Numbered from the stretch's first letter, positions 36,701 through 44,636 are shown. The stretch is DNA of 64,000 nucleotides from Vreelandella sulfidaeris (GCA_007182875.1 AP019514.1:1922001-1986000), one strand, 5' to 3'. Translations and numbers: made by a program. The notes: generated from the sequence alone by a model not told the origin.

Positions 36701-37109
36701 ACGTTGCCCCGACCAATCACTGCGTTCAGCTCTGCAAATCCGGTGCGTGCTTTGTAGTAGAAGAACTCCTGGCTGTAGGCTTGCGACAGCATATCGAAAA
36801 CGTCAACCAAGCCCCTTGTCATTCTTGATGATCAGGTCGTGGTAGCTCTGGATTCGGCTTGTCTTCGTGGGTATCACCCTTCTTGGGCTTACGATGCCGT
36901 GGATCAGGCACAATGCGCACTCGAATACCGATCATCGGCTTGATTCCAGCGTCTTTGGCGGCCTTGGAAAAGGCAATCATGCCGCTGATATTCATGGTGT
37001 CGATTAAGCAGGCGGCGTCATAGCCGAGTGCTACGGCCCGGTCGACGATGTCTTTGGGCTTCAATGTCGACTCACCGACACTGAAATGGCTTCTACCGAA
37101 CAGAATCAT
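33758..37109 (-). CDS. DNA polymerase III alpha (DnaE-like) with C-terminal UDG-like domain, frame broken
   Basis: Five or more frame pieces give about 1,117 residues. N-terminal PHP-like domain (MILFGRSHFSVGES, with the usual TDHG replaced by IDTM, so probably inactive); polymerase core with GPGRGSVGGSLVAYLVGI, PDADLDFMSSRR (catalytic Asp-x-Asp) and SYGKHAAGVIV; then FAGYGFNASHSVAY and a helix-hairpin-helix region. The last 170 residues (34,270-33,758) are not tau- or beta-binding sequence but look like a family 4/5 uracil-DNA glycosylase: MVVFDAPSWSDEND, then GKPYTSWNEA, and ELDPPVILSMGSLATRHF. The phage's replicative polymerase, paired with the DnaQ-like exonuclease at 6.8 kb. Confidence 0.88.
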
Positions 37110-37632
37110 GGCTTTCCTTGATGGTTAGTGTGGCGATAAAGCGGGTAAGGGTTACGACGCCTAGAAGCACGCCAATTCCGAGGGCATCGGAGACGAGCCC
37201 TGATGCGGTGGAACGGCTGCAACGGTGCTTCTGCATGACGTTTTCCACGAGGTCTCGCTTACGAGCGGAGCCTTGCTGTAACAGGTCTCGGAATACGTCG
37301 GCATAGGCGGCTTGGGTGCGGAACTCTTCGAAAGGATTTTTGCCAGCGCGTAGTTGCTCGCGAGCATTGGCGAAGGTGAACCCCTTCCGATTGAGAAGTA
37401 GGGCTTGGTCTTTGATGCGATCACTGACATCGGCCAATGCAATGTGAATCTGGTCATCCTGATCGGGATTGACCGTCGCAAAACTGACTGATAAAAACGC
37501 CGCTCGAGCCTTTGGACGTAATAACTTTGTCCTGGTCTGAGCGGCGGTATGACAGCCCCCTTGACGGGGGCAGTTGCGACAGGTGCTCGATTCAGGCGAA
37601 TAAACGACAGCGCTTGTGTGACAACCGAGCAT
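37093..37632 (-). CDS. Hypothetical protein with N-terminal Cys cluster
   Basis: 179 residues starting MLGCHTSAVVYSPESSTCRN with Cys at 4, 18, 21 and 26 (CRNCPRQGGC), a probable metal site. The C-terminal part (KRDLVENVMQKHRCSRSTAS) looks like a helix-turn-helix. It overlaps the polymerase start by 17 bases. The ribosome-binding AGGTGA that decides its start lies inside operator copy 17, so repressor binding and translation initiation share DNA. Confidence 0.55.
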   Translation of the reverse strand: MLGCHTSAVVYSPESSTCRNCPRQGGCHTAAQTRTKLLRPKARAAFLSVSFATVNPDQDDQIHIALADVSDRIKDQALLLNRKGFTFANAREQLRAGKNPFEEFRTQAAYADVFRDLLQQGSARKRDLVENVMQKHRCSRSTASGLVSDALGIGVLLGVVTLTRFIATLTIKESHDSVR

Positions 37633-37636
37633 AATA

Positions 37637-37650
37637 AGTCACCTATTACT
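37637..37650. promoter_or_regulatory. Phage operator copy 17
   Basis: AGTCACCTATTACT, one mismatch. On the minus strand TTAACA (37654-37659), 17 bases and TATTAT (37631-37636) form a textbook promoter with the operator as spacer, but the -10 overlaps the ATG at 37,632, so the transcript would be leaderless or start inside the gene. Confidence 0.7.
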
Positions 37651-37655
37651 TACTG

Positions 37656-38901
37656 TTAAGAACCGAAGATACGATCAGCAATTTCACTTACGGCCACTGA
37701 TGACGTGGAAGGCATCTTGTTGATGAACGCCCGCATGATGCCTGCTTTAAAATCACCACCGAACAGGGCACCCAACTTGGCTGCGTAGAGCAGTTCGCGG
37801 GGGCCGATGGTGTTGGTGATCTCTCCGCGGTCATAGGACTGACGCACACGGTCGGCGAACGTCACCAGCTCTTTAGCTTTCGCCTCTGGAATCTTGGCTT
37901 TACGCTCCAGCATTTGAGCCTCGTCGTCCCTTGTCCATGTAGCTGGTCTTAGTGACGATGCCGAAACGCGAGTAGTTAGCGGCGTTCTGGAGGTTGGTGC
38001 CTTGATACAGACCCGTCTCATCGCCAGCGCCGTTCGTGTTTCCAGTGGCAACAAAGCGGAACTGCGGGTGCGGATCAACACGACGCCAGTCATGGGGCGC
38101 TTCTTTGATGATTAACGGCTTACCTTCGAGAACGGGCTGATAAACGCCCAATACTTGTGGGAAAGCGAAGTCGTATTCGTCAGCCAAGTAAACCCAACCA
38201 AAGCGCATGGCCATTGCCAGTGGACCCGGCTCGAAGTAGGTGCCCGATTCGTTAGCAAGCATCTGGCCAATGATGTGTGCCTCTTCCGTGTTCGCGGTGT
38301 GCTGAATACGGATGAAGGGGCGGTTGGTGTAGGCTGCATACTGTTCCCAAGCAGTCGACTTACCCGTGCCAGCGTGACCCCAGAACATCGCAGGAATGTT
38401 GTGATCTAGCGCGGCGATACAGTCACGTAGTAGTTCCGGCATCCAGATAAACTCTTCATCAACCTCCGGCACCATATCCTGGGCATCGTGAGTCTCGAAC
38501 ACCGCAACTGGGATCGAAACAGAAGAGGGCAAGCCCTGGATATTGGGGATCAGCTTCACAACGTCCGCTGTGCGGATACCGTAGTCAGCACCGCGCTTCT
38601 TGAGCGGCACAACACGGGAGAAGCTGGTGAAACGCCTGCCATGTGGGCTTTGATACCCTCACCGCTGGCCGCTTCTTCAGCCTTCTTCTTCTCCAGTGCC
38701 TTCTTAGCTTGCTCAGAGCATAGGGGCGCCTGGGAAGCGCTCTTGGTATTCCGACAGGCTCACTGAAGGGTGATTCTTCTTCAGGTAAGTCTGGATGATG
38801 TGAACAGCAGTGCCGTCCAACTGACAGATCGGCCGGCCATCCTCAGAAGTCAGAGGGTAAGGAAAGGCTTCAGAAGTAGCAGCAGTAGCAGTAGTGGTCA
38901 T
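37656..38901 (-). CDS. CobS-like AAA+ ATPase, frame broken
   Basis: Three frame pieces (slips near 38,715, 38,610 and 37,935) give about 415 residues. N-terminal domain with LTSEDGRPICQLDG, then the AAA+ core: Walker A WGHAGTGKSTAWE, Walker B WVYLADEYDFAFP and sensor FRFVATGNTNGAGD. It matches the CobS subunit of aerobic cobalt chelatase and MoxR-type ATPases. CobS-like genes occur in T4-like cyanophages and other large phages; here it pairs with the CobT-like gene just upstream, so they probably form one ATP-driven complex. Confidence 0.88.
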
Positions 38902-38918
38902 TGTGCGGGTCTCAAATA

Positions 38919-38932
38919 AGTAATGGGTGACT
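38919..38932. promoter_or_regulatory. Phage operator copy 18
   Basis: AGTAATGGGTGACT, one mismatch, 18 bases before the cobS-like ATG; it lies between the cobT-like and cobS-like genes. Confidence 0.65.
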
Positions 38933-38999
38933 TATGTCGCGTTACAAGTGAATGATACGACACGCAGCGCTGGTGTAAAACGCTACGTGTCACGGTTAC

Positions 39000-41360
39000 T
39001 CAATTCAGCAGCATTGCCGAGAGTTCGGTGATGATCTTCGTGGGCAGCTCGGACACGTTATCGATCACGATATGTTTTGGGTAATACTGCTTAACATCGT
39101 GGGTCTCGATGCCGATACCCAGTGTCTCAATACCCACGCTTTCAAGCTCAGTTACCACGTTCTTCAGGTGTTCATCTGCGCGTCCGTCATGGCCATAGGA
39201 AGTGTAAGCGGAAGCCATTGCGGGCTGACCATCTGAAAGCACAATCATGATCTTGCGTTCTTCCTGGCGTCCACGAAGGATATTACCGGCAATCTCCACG
39301 CTCTCACCGTCGGCGTTGTTACGCATCGAGACGTAGGGGATGGCGGCTACACGCATTTCCGCTGTGGGCGTTAGGCGTTCATCAAAAGATTTGAAGATGG
39401 GCATGAATAGCGGTTCGACACGATCAAAGCCACCAGCAAACTTGGGGTTCTTCTTCAGCACGGCTTCCAGTTGATTGTAAGCGTCACGGTGCATATCGCC
39501 GTCTGTGCCGGTGGTGAAGCCCATTACCTGTGTCTTGATATTAATGCGTTCCAGGGCGTGGCATAGGGCGTAGGCGGCGTCTCCCGCTTTGACGATTCGG
39601 TCACGCGAGTTCATCGAGCCTGAGCAGTCCACCAACAGCATGACAGCGGTGTTCTTGGTGCGAATCTCTTCCTTGCGGCGAAAAACCCGGGTGTCTCCTG
39701 TCTGGAGCTTGTAAAGCCCCGCGCTGTGCAGGCGTCCACTGCGGAAACCAGGCACAAACATCGAGCGGTTACGGGCGACCAGCAGTCGCTCCAGGGACTT
39801 CGACATTACCCCGATACGGTCGCTGTTTTCCTCGCGTAGTCTCCGCTGGCGGTTCTTGGCGTATTCTGTGCGAGCGGTAGGGATTTTGAAGGTTTCGATT
39901 ACATCCTTCTCACTCGAAAAGGGCATATAGCCAGCTTGTTCCAGTGAGGATGCGGCCCCGTCGCTGATTACGCTTTCTAGTGCCGAGTCGTAGGTCTCAA
40001 CCTTCTCGATTTCCTCTAACAAGCTTTTTCATGCTCGCCTTCGGTTCCATCATTGGTAACAAAGTCGGGCGTGGGTGGGGAGAGCTGTCGGCGCGCTCGT
40101 GTTTATCCGTGGTGGATTTCTTGTCGCGGCTTTCGTCTTCGTCATCATCACCTTCGAAGTCGTCGTCATCATCGCCATCTTCATCATCGAATGAGCCCCA
40201 ATCGCTATCGTCATCGTCAGGCTCACCCTCAGCGTCATCATCGCCATCAGACTCGGAGTCTTCTGCTTCGCCTTCTTCATCACTGTCGCCGCTTGAACTT
40301 GAGCCTGACGCATCAGCTTCCTCGTCGCCTTCCTCTTCGGAATCAGATTCGCCGTCCGAGTCACCATCGTCTTCACTTTCTTCAGGCTCATCGTCAGAAT
40401 CACTTGAAGACCCACTGCCGCCAGAATGGTCGGACTTCTCGGTGGATTCTTCACAATCACTACCGTCGGACTTCTCAGGCTTTTCCTCGCTCTCTTTCTC
40501 AGGCTCATCAAAAATACTGTCGCCGGAGTAGCCTTCTGATTCTTCAGACTTCGATTCACCAGTAGTAGCACCAGGGCGTCATCACCCTCGTCGCCTTCTT
40601 CGCCATCATCAGACTCGCTAGGCTTGGATGGCTTCTCCATCGGATCAGCTTTCTTGGCTTTCTCTTTCTTAGCCTTACGCTCGTTGGTTTCAACGTCTGC
40701 CAGAATCTCGCGGATCGTGTTGGCCAACTTGAGGGATTGCAGTGATGAATTGATGCTCTCCAGGCTTTCAGCGAGCGGAGCAAGACCCTCATACACCTCT
40801 GGAATCAGCTCCCATTTGTCAGCCATAAACTCTTGAGCGGCTTCCTGTCCAGACAATGCGCGAATGCCCGGTGTAGCAAGCGCACGAACGAAGAACCGAG
40901 CCTGTGAGCTATCATCAGCCTCCGTGTCGTAGCCCTTAATGTGCTTGTCGAAAGACCGCTGAAAGAAATGCTTAATGGCGAATTCCAGGGTCTTGTCGAT
41001 GTTACGAGTGGAGCCAGCAAAGGCGTTCTTCATCTTCCGTTCAATGAAGGTGTCTTCTACGATATTGTGGAGATTGGCGATGCGCTCTTTGTGGGCACGT
41101 TCGATAATTTTGGCGTCAGTGAAGAGTAGGTGAGCGACCTCGTGATCGACAAAACCCTTGATCGCTGTCACCAATTCAGGGGGAGACTGATCGCTGATAG
41201 AGGGGATATTGACGCGCTTGGCTTCGAGGGTGCGTTCGTCGTATTCAACAAATGCCTGGATGCCAACCTGAGTCACTTTGATGCCCTTGTTAGCGAGCAT
41301 CTTAACGACCAGCGCAAGTGAACTACGTAGCTCACCGATATTTGTGTGCTTCTTGGCCAT
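39000..41360 (-). CDS. CobT-like VWA/metallopeptidase-like protein, frame broken
   Basis: About 786 residues after joining frames across an Asp/Ser/Glu-rich linker (40,030-40,580). N-terminal domain: MAKKHTNIGELRSSLALVVK with HEVAHLLF, an HExxH-like zinc motif. C-terminal von Willebrand A domain with the MIDAS motif LLVDCSGSMNSRDR, then MGFTTGTDG and VLSDGQPAM. This is the CobT architecture (peptidase-like region, acidic linker, VWA). With the CobS-like ATPase it forms a chelatase- or MoxR-VWA-type remodelling machine whose phage target is unknown. Operator 19 is 25 bases upstream. Confidence 0.87.
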
Positions 41361-41384
41361 GTCTTTTCCCGTTTTAGATAATTA

Positions 41385-41398
41385 AGTAATTTGTTACT
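41385..41398. promoter_or_regulatory. Phage operator copy 19, cobT-like promoter
   Basis: AGTAATTTGTTACT, perfect arms. On the minus strand TCGATA, 17 bases (GTAAGTAACAAATTACT) and TAATTA give a promoter with the operator as spacer. Confidence 0.72.
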
Positions 41399-41415
41399 TA
41401 CTATCGATTATATAG

Positions 41416-41447
41416 AAAAGGACTGGCGGAATACGCTCAGTCCTTTT
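41416..41447. terminator. Bidirectional Rho-independent terminator
   Basis: AAAAGGACTG (41416-41425) pairs with CAGTCCTTTT (41438-41447): a 10-base stem with A and T flanks on both strands. It ends the 41469-41696 transcript before the cobT-like promoter. Confidence 0.8.
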
Positions 41448-41468
41448 GTCTATCCTATCCTGCGCCTC

Positions 41469-41696
41469 TTAGGAGGAGTAGATAAGGCATCCCTCACCTG
41501 ATATAGCACTGAAATGAGCCACGCGACCCTCGCTCAGAATGGCGATCTGACCACCGTCTGACAAGAATACCATCTGCTCGGCTTCTTCCAGAAAGTCAAT
41601 GAACTGCTCATGGTTGATGCTTGTTGTATCTTTCGCCATTCTTGCGGCCAACTCCAGTAGACCTATGGAAAACAGAGTAAGCAATGACTTACTCAT
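41469..41696 (-). CDS. Small phage protein next to the repressor, possibly leaderless
   Basis: 75 residues, MSKSLLTLFSIGLLELAARM at the start, then an acidic middle. First gene left of the repressor, so it takes the place of Cro-like or first early genes, but no DNA-binding motif is visible. Operator copy 20 lies within codons 3-7 of the gene, and a promoter (TTGCAA 41728-41733, 18 bases, TACTAT 41704-41709 on the minus strand) would start transcription within a base or two of the ATG. Confidence 0.55.
   Translation of the reverse strand: MSKSLLTLFSIGLLELAARMAKDTTSINHEQFIDFLEEAEQMVFLSDGGQIAILSEGRVAHFSAISGEGCLIYSS
41676..41689. promoter_or_regulatory. Phage operator copy 20
   Basis: AGTAAGCAATGACT, one mismatch, inside the first codons of 41469-41696. 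A weaker match (AGTAAGACGTTTTA, 41706-41719) lies 30 bases further right, over the -10 of that gene's promoter. Confidence 0.6.
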
Positions 41697-41923
41697 GTCA
41701 CTTATAGTAAGACGTTTTAGGCAACGCTTGCAACGATTTTCTTAGCAAGAAAATACATTCAATTGAGGCGATTAGCTGTATGTATAAATGGCTTTCGGGC
41801 TCAAAAACTTAGACCCCTTTGTTAGCGCACAAACAAATTCCACTTGAAACGCAGCTCCCGAGACTAGATTTCTAATCATCATAATTAATTTTAATAAATA
41901 TATGAAAAATAAGTAACGGCTTC

Positions 41924-41951
41924 TTGACTCAGTAAGTCGTTACTATAAGAA
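41924..41951 (+). promoter_or_regulatory. Repressor promoter with embedded operator copy 21
   Basis: TTGACT (-35, 41924-41929) and TAAGAA (-10, 41946-41951) flank a 16-base spacer made of the perfect operator AGTAAGTCGTTACT (41931-41944). The repressor therefore very probably represses its own gene. A weak second match (AGTAACGGCTTCTT) overlaps the -35 from the left at 41912-41925. Confidence 0.8.
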
Positions 41952-42010
41952 TAGATAACAAGCAGGGTGTCACGAGAACCCGGCCTATCAAACCTACGGG
42001 GAGAAGAGCT

Positions 42011-42418
42011 ATGGCAGCTCGCAAGAAGATCGAAGAGTTCATCACCGAGCGACAGCTAGACCTTGGACTCACCAATCAAGATATAGCGACAGGTATCGGT
42101 TACGCTAACCAGAATGTTATCAGCATGATCAAGAAGGGACGCACCAAGCTCCCGATCGACAAAGTAGAGAAGTTGGCCCGCGTGCTTTCAGTAGATGAAA
42201 GTAAGCTGATGCGAATGGCATTGAATGAATACATGCCCGACACCTTGAAAGTCATCGAGCGTTGCTTAGGCGCTACCGTAACTAAAAACGAATTGGCTCT
42301 TCTGGAAATATGGCGTGATGCTACTAACCACGAAGACCCCTCAATCCCTGAACATAAAATTCGCGGCTTACGTGCTGGCTTCGTCCAGACAATGGCAGAT
42401 CAATCAGTCACCGAATAA
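42011..42418 (+). CDS. XRE-family phage repressor
   Basis: 135 residues. Residues about 15-66 form a Cro/CI-type helix-turn-helix (LTNQDIATGIGYANQNVISM, KKGRTKLPIDKVEKLA, then VDESKLMRMAL). The second half is helical and has no LexA/S24 peptidase signature, so induction is unlikely to be by RecA-stimulated self-cleavage. GGGGAGAAGAG precedes the ATG. It is the only plus-strand gene at this end and its promoter contains a perfect operator, making it the best candidate for the protein that binds all 21 AGTAA-N4-TTACT sites. Confidence 0.88.
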   Translation: MAARKKIEEFITERQLDLGLTNQDIATGIGYANQNVISMIKKGRTKLPIDKVEKLARVLSVDESKLMRMALNEYMPDTLKVIERCLGATVTKNELALLEIWRDATNHEDPSIPEHKIRGLRAGFVQTMADQSVTE

Positions 42419-42433
42419 GTCGACGTATATATA

Positions 42434-42462
42434 AAAGGCGGCCCTTGAGCCGCCTTTCTTTA
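42434..42462 (+). terminator. Terminator of the repressor gene
   Basis: AAAGGCGGC (42434-42442) pairs with GCCGCCTTT (42449-42457), followed by CTTTAT. It closes the repressor transcript and marks the end of recognised phage genes. Confidence 0.85.
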
Positions 42463-42580
42463 TGGACGCTATTCTAAATAGTGTATCGCTTTGACGGCTA
42501 TACGCGAAATCTGAGGAAGAAGTCGCGGCTAATTACCCAGAAATTCATCGTTGCAAGGGCCAAATAAAGGGGGGGTTGGA

Positions 42581-42703
42581 TGAATCCAGTATTTACGTTT
42601 TTGAACATTTAAATCAATAGCTTACGGTCAAAGTCGTGAATCCCTCCTGAATCCAAAATCACTGAAAACCCCTGTTTCAGGGCTGTGAATCCATCGTGAA
42701 TCC
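42581..42703. repeat. Phased TGAATCC repeats, possible integrase arm sites
   Basis: TGAATCC occurs at 42581-42587, 42637-42643, 42648-42654, 42686-42692 and 42697-42703. Two pairs have 11-base spacing (one helical turn) and lie 49 bases apart; four copies read GTGAATCC or CTGAATCC. Short phased direct repeats beside an attachment core are typical arm-type integrase sites. They lie about 100-220 bases before the tRNA-Pro. No other feature is visible between 42,463 and 42,804 except a TTGACA at 42726-42731 that may be the tRNA promoter -35. Confidence 0.5.
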
Positions 42704-42804
42704 GGTAATATGAGTGTAGGGCGCTTTGACAACTTATTTAGTTAAATCACGTAAACTATTGATTACCATTGTTTTGTGGTGAGAAGAGCGGCCAAGAAAG
42801 ACAG

Positions 42805-42881
42805 CGGAGCGTGGCGCAGCTTGGTAGCGCGTTGCAATGGGGTTGCAAAGGTCGCAGGTTCGAATCCTGTCGCTCCGACCA
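42805..42881 (+). tRNA. tRNA-Pro (GGG anticodon)
   Basis: 77 bases ending in encoded CCA. Acceptor stem CGGAGCG/CGCTCCG, D-arm GCGCAGCTTGGTAGCGC, anticodon stem TTGCA/TGCAA with loop ATGGGGT (anticodon GGG), variable AGGTC and T-arm CAGGTTCGAATCCTG. All arms pair. tRNA genes are common attachment sites and this one marks the phage/chromosome border, though a second copy of its 3' end is not in the window. Confidence 0.95.
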
Positions 42882-42891
42882 AAATACATAT

Positions 42892-42930
42892 AAAACGGCC
42901 ACTTAGCTAATTGCTACAGTGGCCGTTTTT
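42892..42930 (+). terminator. tRNA terminator
   Basis: AAACGGCCACT (42893-42903) pairs with AGTGGCCGTTT (42918-42928), followed by T. Eleven bases after the CCA end of the tRNA. Confidence 0.88.
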
Positions 42931-42964
42931 GTTTGGAAAAAGTTCTAGCTGAGATATAGGTGAC

Positions 42965-42986
42965 ACTCCTCGGGCGGGAGTTTTTT
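42965..42986 (+). terminator. Second Rho-independent terminator
   Basis: ACTCC (42965-42969) pairs with GGAGT (42977-42981) and six T follow. A back-up terminator behind the tRNA or an end of a neighbouring transcript. Confidence 0.6.
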
Positions 42987-43020
42987 GATGAAGTCACTTC
43001 ATCATTTACTAAAAATCGGA

Positions 43021-43329
43021 TCATGGTCTGTACGTTTTACTGCACAGAAAGCCCATAATCGTCACGACTCGGGGAACGCTTTTGGAGGGTGGCCTAAAGG
43101 TAAAGGCTTCAACGGCTTTATACGCAGCTGCCTGTAATCCTGGCGCTGCAACATTGCCAGCCCACATTAATAGACTATCCTCTGATTCGCCTTCACTAAC
43201 TCTATCTCTAACCTCAATTGCCATTTCGGTAAGTTTCTGGCGATCCCTGCATTCGCTAATTGTTTGGCCGAAAGCTATAGAGGGCAATAAAACGAGACAC
43301 AAGCCCATTATTAACTTTTTCTTCATCAT
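43021..43329 (-). CDS. Small exported hypothetical protein
   Basis: Start chosen at ATG 43,329 (MMKKKLIMGLCLVLLPSIAF) with GGAG upstream; the longer frame to 43,413 lacks support. A clear signal peptide is cut probably after AFG. The mature part (about 80 residues) has three Cys and no family I recognise. It is the first gene to the right of the tRNA-Pro. Confidence 0.55.
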   Translation of the reverse strand: MMKKKLIMGLCLVLLPSIAFGQTISECRDRQKLTEMAIEVRDRVSEGESEDSLLMWAGNVAAPGLQAAAYKAVEAFTFRPPSKSVPRVVTIMGFLCSKTYRP

Positions 43330-43637
43330 TGCGCTCCACTTCAACCCCCCTGCGTACTTGGCCTTTTCAGGGCCCAAGCAGTGGATTGAATATTCTCGGC
43401 AGTAGTCAGTCACAACAAATTCCCCTTTAAGTCACGCCAGCAGGGAACGTATCGCACTTAGGTGAGGAATTACAGTGTTCAAACTCATGGAGTCAGTTCA
43501 TTGGCGGGGTTTTTTATTCACCCGCAGGCAGATCGGTGCACGGAAAATGCAGCCGCCTAGTCTTGCTGTGCTGTTTTAACTGCCCACTGATAAAACCGTG
43601 GCGGCTGCCTGCGTAATGAACGATGCGCTATCGTGCG

Positions 43638-44636
43638 TCAGTTCTTCGAACCCCGCCCGGCCAGGGCAACGGCGCCGATCAATGCTCCAGCCAATACGGT
43701 CGTGGTCAGTACCGGGTGCATCGAGGCATTGGTGTATAAGCTGGTCTTGGAAACGTGGCGGGAGTAGCGGGTGCGTTCGCGCATATCGGTGGATGGCTCT
43801 TGCAGCGCGAAGTGGCGGCGATGCTCGGGGTTGTCGGTCTGCTGCTGTCCTATGACCTTCGCTGACATGATCTTGTCCATCAACCGTGGTGCGCAGTGTC
43901 CCATCGCGGCCATGAGCCTTCCGCCGCCACCGACATACATGTCACGTCGCGGGTGTTCGGCGCAGTAAAGGATGCTGCGCGCCACGATGCGGGGTTCATA
44001 GAGGGTGGCGGGAGTGTCGGTTCCGTGTCCATCACGTTGCCAGCATGTTCGGGGTAGGGTGTAGCGATGCTGGCTGGCTTGATTAACGTGACCGAAATGG
44101 GCGCGCCAGCATGTTCAAGTTCCATGCGCAGGGCATCGGTGAAGCCCTTGACGGCATGCTTGGCGGCCGAATACATGCCCTGATAGGGGAATGGCTTGGT
44201 CCGAGGCGACCGAACCGATATTGATGATTGCACCGGCGTAACCATCGCGGCGTTTGCTCAGGTAGCGTGCCGCTTCCAGCGAACCATACACGACGCCCCA
44301 GTAAGTCGTATCGAACAAGCGGTGGTAATCCTCCTCGTCGATATCGAGCATGTTGCCATAAAGGGATACGCCGGCATTGTTGATCCAGGTATCGAAGCCG
44401 CCGAACGTATTGATGGCGGTTTGCGTTATCCTGTGAACTTGCGCGTTATCGCCGACATCCACCGCAACGTGGACGGCCGAACCTCCGGCGTTGTTGATCT
44501 CGTCACAAAGCTCACGCAACGACTTCTCGTCACGTGCCACCAGAACTAGGCGTGCCCCATGCTCGGCGGCCATGCGCGCCGTTGCCAGGCCAATGCCCGA
44601 GGTTGCGCCTGTGATGATCACCCTCTGGTTTTCCAA
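43638..44636 (-). CDS. Short-chain dehydrogenase/reductase, frame broken
   Basis: Three frame pieces give about 332 residues. N-terminal Rossmann motif VIITGATSGIGLATA, WINNAGVSLYG, catalytic Ser in NIGSVASDQA and, after a slip near 44,190, YSAAKHAVKGF (Tyr-x3-Lys); after another near 43,960 the C-terminal frame (RSILYCAEHPRRDMYVGGGG) ends with a hydrophobic tail. Classical SDR, NAD(P)-dependent, substrate unknown. Chromosomal island gene. Confidence 0.85.

Noticed and set aside
40053-40565. Plus-strand His/Arg-rich and Ser-rich long frames
   Set aside because: Shadows of the acidic linker codons in the CobT-like gene.
40030-40620. Repetitive TCATCGTCATC-type sequence as a CRISPR or satellite
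   Set aside because: No spacers or fixed unit; it encodes the Asp/Ser/Glu-rich linker of the CobT-like protein on the minus strand.
1-42462. Phage integrase, terminase, capsid, tail or lysis genes
   Set aside because: I looked for integrase, terminase and structural motifs in all supported frames and found none; they must lie to the left of the window.
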